From: Kiloniellaceae bacterium
GTDB lineage: Bacteria; Pseudomonadota; Alphaproteobacteria; Kiloniellales; Kiloniellaceae
Length of the DNA: 8,170 nucleotides
Assembly (NCBI GenBank): GCA_021776195.1
Contig: JAJFGK010000130.1
Location: 1 to 8,170, forward strand
Direction: 5' to 3'
In this document: positions 5,545 through 8,170 of the stretch, piece by piece
Position numbering within the stretch: the first letter of the stretch is position 1
How the letters are laid out: each line of letters opens with the position of its first letter
The notes under the pieces: generated by a model
Told to the model about the DNA's origin: nothing
Databases searched by the model: none
Seen by the model: only the letters and a program-made list of their open reading frames with translations
Translations under genes and position numbers: made by a program

Positions 5545-5575
5545 TGTCCCCTCCTGTCCGTCCGGTCTTCTCTCA

Positions 5576-6358
5576 TCAGGCAGTGGAGGAGACAAGAGGC
5601 TTCGCGGCGACCGCCACCGGGCTGCCGACCGTAAGACCCAGGGTCGCGCCGGCGGCGCCCTGGTTGACGGCGATCTCCAGCAGGCCGTTGGCGTTCTCGT
5701 AGCAAAAGGCCGTGCCCGGCGGCACGGCGCCGAAAGTGCGTGCCCGCGGCAACTGGCGCTCGCCGATTCGCAGCCCGGCGGCGTCCGGCAGGCGCGTGGC
5801 GCGAAGCCCGGTCATGGCATTGCCGAAGCCGTCGAGGTAGATCACCTCGGCCAGATCCTCGGGCCAGTCGGCGCCGCTCACCGTCAACGCTTCGGCGGGC
5901 TGCGCCCAGGTGCCGTCGGGGGTCTCGCCCCGTGCCAGGCGCGCGGCCAGCGGGGTGAAGAGGTCGCGGCCGTGAAAGGAATTCGACAGTTGCGGCGGCC
6001 GCCAGGTCACGTTCCAAAGGTTGGCGCGTTCGGCCCGCCGGGCGATGACCGCCAAGAGGCCGTTGTCGGGCCCGACGAACCAGCGTCCGCCGGCTTGCAG
6101 GACGACCGCCGGGCGCTCGCCGCCGACCCCGGGATCGACGACGCAGCAGAAGACCGCGCCCTCGGGCGCCTCGTCGAGGTAGGCGGCCAGCAGGTAGGCC
6201 GCCGCCTTGGGATTGAAGGCCGGCAGGTCCTCGAAGAGGGTGACGCTGGCCGGGGGGGCGGTTCCGGCCGGCGCGCCGGGCGCCACCGGCAAGCGGGCCA
6301 GGACCAGTTCCATCTGGGCCCGGTAGGGCCGCGCGAAATCCGTGCAGAAGACGATCAT
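5576..6358 (-). CDS. S-adenosylmethionine hydrolase (SAM hydroxide adenosyltransferase, DUF62)
   Basis: A 260-residue member of the SAM_HAT family (PF01887 with its C-terminal domain), which splits SAM with water into adenosine and L-methionine. The start at 6358 gives MIVFCTDF, the family's N-terminal strand with Asp7; earlier in-frame codons would overlap the divergent gene. Visible are DPGVGGER (75-82), GPDNG (96-100), [12 protein letters not shown] (128-139) and DGFGNAMTG (176-184), the base-binding part of the C-terminal barrel. Asp75, Arg82 and His129 match the Asp-Arg-His triad that activates water in the archaeal hydrolase. The length and compact N domain lack the extra loop of fluorinases and chlorinases, so a hydrolase is favoured. 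TDFA replaces the usual TDFG. It is first in a minus-strand unit with the nucleoside hydrolase 80 bp downstream, and is divergent from the SDR gene. Confidence 0.9.
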   Translation of the reverse strand: MIVFCTDFARPYRAQMELVLARLPVAPGAPAGTAPPASVTLFEDLPAFNPKAAAYLLAAYLDEAPEGAVFCCVVDPGVGGERPAVVLQAGGRWFVGPDNGLLAVIARRAERANLWNVTWRPPQLSNSFHGRDLFTPLAARLARGETPDGTWAQPAEALTVSGADWPEDLAEVIYLDGFGNAMTGLRATRLPDAAGLRIGERQLPRARTFGAVPPGTAFCYENANGLLEIAVNQGAAGATLGLTVGSPVAVAAKPLVSSTA

Positions 6359-6434
6359 GGCCCCTACTATGGCGGCGCCCGAGAAGGGGGACAAGAAGAG
6401 CCCACGAACCATCGCACGAGGGGAGCGCGAGACC
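6359..6434. promoter_or_regulatory. 76-bp divergent promoter region
   Basis: This gap must hold promoters for both the SAM hydrolase (minus) and the SDR (plus). On the minus strand, TTGTCC (6389-6394) and CATAGT (6366-6371) are 17 bases apart, a weak sigma-70-like pair. It would start transcription at or next to the SAM hydrolase ATG, which has only a poor ribosome site. The plus-strand gene has GAGGGGAG at 6418-6425 as its ribosome site; its promoter is not evident. Confidence 0.35.
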
Positions 6435-7199
6435 ATGACAGGGACAAGCGAAAGGCAACGGTCGATCCTGGTGACCGGATCGTCCAGCGGCATCGGCGCG
6501 GAGATCGTGCGCGCCCTGGCGGCGCCCGGCGTCGGACTGGTGGTCCACGGCCGTCACAACAGCGCGGGCGCGGAGGCGCTCGCCGCCGAGGCGCGGGCCG
6601 CCGGTGCCCAGGCCGTGGTGGCGATGGGCGATCTGACCGAGGCCGGCACCGCCGAAAAACTGGTAGCCGCCGCCCAGAAAGCTTACGGCGGCCTCGATGT
6701 CTTGATCGCCAACGCCGGGTTGCCGATCCTGAAGTCCTTTGCCGAAGGCTCGCGCCAGGAACTGGACTACGCCGTGGGCGCCAATCTTGCCGGCTTCTTC
6801 GAGCTGGCAAAGGCGAGCGTGGCGCTGATCAAGGCGTCGCCCGCCGGGCGCATCGTCACGCTCAGCTCCTTCAACGCCCACGTCTTTCGCAATGACTTCA
6901 TCAACTTCCCGCTCTCTGGGGCGTCCAAGGCGGGACTCGAGGCGCTGACCCGCGGCCTGGCCATGGAATTGGCCGACAGCGGCGTCACCTGCAACTGCGT
7001 GGTGCCCGGCCTGATCCTGAAGGACCAGGGCACCGGCGACGGCCTGGTGCCCGACCACATGCAGACGCTCAGCGAAAAGATTCCCCTGGGCCGGCCCGGC
7101 CGCCCGGACGAGGTCGCGGCCCTGGTCCAGTTCCTGGTCTCGCCCGGCGCCAGTTACATCACCGGCCAGGCGATCCACTGCAACGGCGGTATCATCTAG
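6435..7199 (+). CDS. short-chain dehydrogenase/reductase lacking the catalytic Tyr
   Basis: A 254-residue classical-length SDR with a Rossmann fold. The start at 6435 follows GAGGGGAG by nine bases; the frame is open further upstream, but the family start fits here. Visible are the cofactor motif TGSSSGIG (14-21), Arg40 after the second strand (suggesting NADP(H)), GDL (66-68), NAG (93-95), the SS pair (144-145), PG (191-192), and the C-terminal [17 protein letters not shown]. In the active site the usual YxxxK reads S161-G-A-S-K165, so the catalytic tyrosine is serine (codon TCT, one base from TAT), and the loop after Ser145 is three residues longer than in FabG. Either it is inactive or altered in catalysis, or it uses another acid. 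It is followed after 20 nt by the 2-oxoglutarate oxygenase, probably co-transcribed. The substrate is unknown; FabG-like and sugar/alcohol dehydrogenases share this pattern. Confidence 0.92.
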   Translation: MTGTSERQRSILVTGSSSGIGAEIVRALAAPGVGLVVHGRHNSAGAEALAAEARAAGAQAVVAMGDLTEAGTAEKLVAAAQKAYGGLDVLIANAGLPILKSFAEGSRQELDYAVGANLAGFFELAKASVALIKASPAGRIVTLSSFNAHVFRNDFINFPLSGASKAGLEALTRGLAMELADSGVTCNCVVPGLILKDQGTGDGLVPDHMQTLSEKIPLGRPGRPDEVAALVQFLVSPGASYITGQAIHCNGGII

Positions 7200-7219
7200 G
7201 AGCCAGGGGGCCACAAGGG

Positions 7220-7750
7220 ATGTTGTTATCGCTGTGGGACGACCTGCTCGACGATCCGGCGCTGCTGGCGGCCGTGCGCGAGGCCCAGGCGGCCTACCGG
7301 CTGATCGATCGCTCGACCTTCTTCTGGTACGCGCGGCCGCTGGCCGGACCGGATGCGCCGACGAACCCGCTGGAAGACCTGGCTGAACGGGTGATCGACC
7401 GGGTCCGGCCGGCGCGTCTGGCCGGTGTCGAGTACTGGAGTAACTCTCTGGAGACCGGCGCGCGGATGCACCCTCATGTGGACAAGGACGAGCGGCTCTT
7501 CTGGTCGACCAAAGAAGTCCGGCATCCCCTGATCTCGACGGTCTTCTATCCCGGTCCGACGGCCTTTGCCGGCGGTGAGCTGGTCATCGACAACCGCCAC
7601 CTGGTGAGCCCGGGCGCCAATCAGCTGGTCGCCTTCAGGGGCACGCTGACCCACGCGGTGCAGGCGGTCAAAAGCGGCACCCGGGTCTCTATCGCGCTGA
7701 ACCTCTGGGCCGAGACACCGAGCGCCTACGGTGAAGCTGCCGCGTTCTAG
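7220..7750 (+). CDS. Fe(II)/2-oxoglutarate-dependent oxygenase, prolyl 4-hydroxylase-like
   Basis: A 176-residue cytoplasmic single-domain oxygenase with a double-stranded beta-helix core. It would couple oxidative decarboxylation of 2-oxoglutarate to hydroxylation of an unknown substrate. The iron ligands are visible as His86-x-Asp88 in HPHVDKDE and the distal His145 in LTHAVQ. Arg155, ten residues on in TRVSIALNLW, should bind the 2-oxoglutarate carboxylate. Between them, LISTVFYPG (104-112) and FAGGELVI (116-123) match the strands of the P4H-type fold (2OG-FeII_Oxy family). All cofactor residues are present, so it should be active. The start at 7220 follows AGGGGG (7205-7210) by nine bases and lies 20 nt after the SDR stop, indicating one operon. 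Short P4H-like proteins act on small molecules or on proteins; the pairing with a dehydrogenase and a nearby importer favours a small molecule, by inference. Confidence 0.88.
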   Translation: MLLSLWDDLLDDPALLAAVREAQAAYRLIDRSTFFWYARPLAGPDAPTNPLEDLAERVIDRVRPARLAGVEYWSNSLETGARMHPHVDKDERLFWSTKEVRHPLISTVFYPGPTAFAGGELVIDNRHLVSPGANQLVAFRGTLTHAVQAVKSGTRVSIALNLWAETPSAYGEAAAF

Positions 7751-7763
7751 GCGGGTCCCGCCT
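7749..7763. terminator. palindrome at the oxygenase stop
   Basis: AGGCGGG (7749-7755) and CCCGCCT (7757-7763) form a perfect inverted repeat around one T, overlapping the oxygenase stop codon. A practical stem is AGGCG/CGCCT with a five-base loop. No T-run follows, so its terminator role is weakly supported. Confidence 0.35.
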
Positions 7764-7818
7764 TGATGGTATGAACTGGCTATGGAAAAATTGTGTGGAT
7801 CCGCGTTTGCGGTCCGCG

Positions 7819-7847
7819 ATTGGCAAGGCCGCAAGCGCCAATAAAAA
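7819..7847 (+). promoter_or_regulatory. promoter and palindrome of the substrate-binding protein gene
   Basis: TTGGCA (7820-7825) and TAAAAA (7842-7847), 16 bases apart, form a plausible sigma-70 promoter 35 nt upstream of the ATG. ATTGGC (7819-7824) and GCCAAT (7837-7842) form a perfect inverted repeat that overlaps both elements, as an operator would. The regulator is unknown. Confidence 0.45.
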
Positions 7848-7881
7848 TCATATGACCTTTAGTTCACCAAGGGAGGAATCA

Positions 7882-8170
7882 ATGCGGGATCAGGGCAAAA
7901 TCGACGAACTGCGCGAGCTGGTTTGCAGTACACCCATGAGCCGCCGTGGCTTTATCGAACGTGCCGCGGCGCTCGGCGTTTCCAGCGCGCTGGCCAGCTC
8001 GATTTGGTCGGGCGCGGCCCAGGCCGCCGCGAGCAAGGGCGGTCACTTGGGTGTCGGCACCGATGGCGGCGCGACGATCGACACCTTCGATCCGATGAAA
8101 GCGATCGGCACTGATCATGTAACCCAGGCCATCCTCCTGTGCCACGACACCCTGACCGAGATCGACGGCA
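7882..8170 (+). CDS. Tat-exported ABC transporter substrate-binding protein, family 5 (partial)
   Basis: The first 96 residues of a gene that continues past the window end, read directly from the bases. GGGAGGA at 7871-7877 fixes the ATG at 7882; an internal ATG at 7936 has no ribosome site. The N terminus is a twin-arginine signal. Ser20-Arg21-Arg22-Gly-Phe24-Ile25 matches SRRxFLK, a hydrophobic stretch follows (AAALGVSSALASS), and cleavage is likely after AQA at 48. The mature start, with GTDGGATIDTFDP (59-71) and ILLCHDTLTEIDG (84-96), is typical of the SBP_bac_5 (DppA/OppA) family. That family binds peptides, opines, nickel or other small molecules in the periplasm and delivers them to an ABC importer. 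Use of Tat instead of Sec suggests folding, or a cofactor, before export. Permease and ATPase genes would be expected downstream. It has its own promoter but points the same way as the SDR/oxygenase pair. Confidence 0.88.
   Translation, partial: MRDQGKIDELRELVCSTPMSRRGFIERAAALGVSSALASSIWSGAAQAAASKGGHLGVGTDGGATIDTFDPMKAIGTDHVTQAILLCHDTLTEIDG

Noticed and set aside
5576..6358. A SAM-dependent halogenase (fluorinase/chlorinase) instead of a hydrolase.
   Set aside because: The length of 260 and the Asp-Arg-His hydrolase triad fit the hydrolase branch, and the extra loop of fluorinases is not seen. No halogenated-metabolite genes are nearby.
5541..7214. A 557-codon open frame on the minus strand.
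   Set aside because: It runs antisense through the SDR gene and out of frame through the SAM hydrolase gene. The product is Arg/Gly-rich without a motif.
7821..7836. A sigma-54-like TGGCA...GC before the binding-protein gene.
   Set aside because: The GG and GC elements are not at the required spacing, and the -12 element TTGCA is absent. A sigma-70-like promoter overlaps the same bases.

Overview
The window looks like chromosomal DNA of a GC-rich alphaproteobacterium, possibly Rhodospirillales. I infer this from about 65% GC in the main genes, strong AGGAGG-type ribosome sites, a FixK/FNR-type box, an alphaproteobacterial-style REP palindrome pair, and the type of metabolic genes. No rRNA, tRNA, CRISPR array or complete insertion sequence is visible.

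Left end (1 to about 1,100): a visibly AT-richer segment. It holds a 15-bp inverted-repeat pair (148-232) that looks like a REP/transposon remnant, and one minus-strand gene for an unknown protein carrying an RNxxxH motif of the kind seen in HEPN ribonucleases. It reads as an accessory insertion beside the GC-rich core.

Middle left (1,261-3,824, all minus strand): in transcription order, a small exported protein of unknown function closed by a clear intrinsic terminator; a UspF-like universal stress protein behind a near-consensus FNR/FixK box; and a PLP-dependent class III omega-aminotransferase. Between the exported-protein gene and the next plus-strand gene is a 493-bp regulatory stretch. 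It has a perfect CRP-type palindrome (3919-3940), a REP-like hairpin doublet (3977-4062) and a second CRP-like palindrome touching a perfect TTGACA (4160-4186). A 59-residue unknown protein follows on the plus strand.

Middle right (4,572-6,358, minus strand): a DUF62-type S-adenosylmethionine hydrolase (SAM hydroxide adenosyltransferase) followed by a nucleoside hydrolase. Together they could turn SAM into methionine plus adenosine, and adenosine into adenine plus ribose. A strongly ribosome-bound 13-codon leader frame sits between them.

Right (6,435 to the end, plus strand): divergent from the SAM hydrolase by 76 bp. A short-chain dehydrogenase/reductase whose catalytic tyrosine position is serine is followed after 20 nt by a small Fe(II)/2-oxoglutarate oxygenase. 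A separate promoter then drives a Tat-exported family-5 (Dpp/Opp-type) ABC substrate-binding protein that runs off the window. The last genes look like an uptake-and-modification locus for an unknown small molecule.
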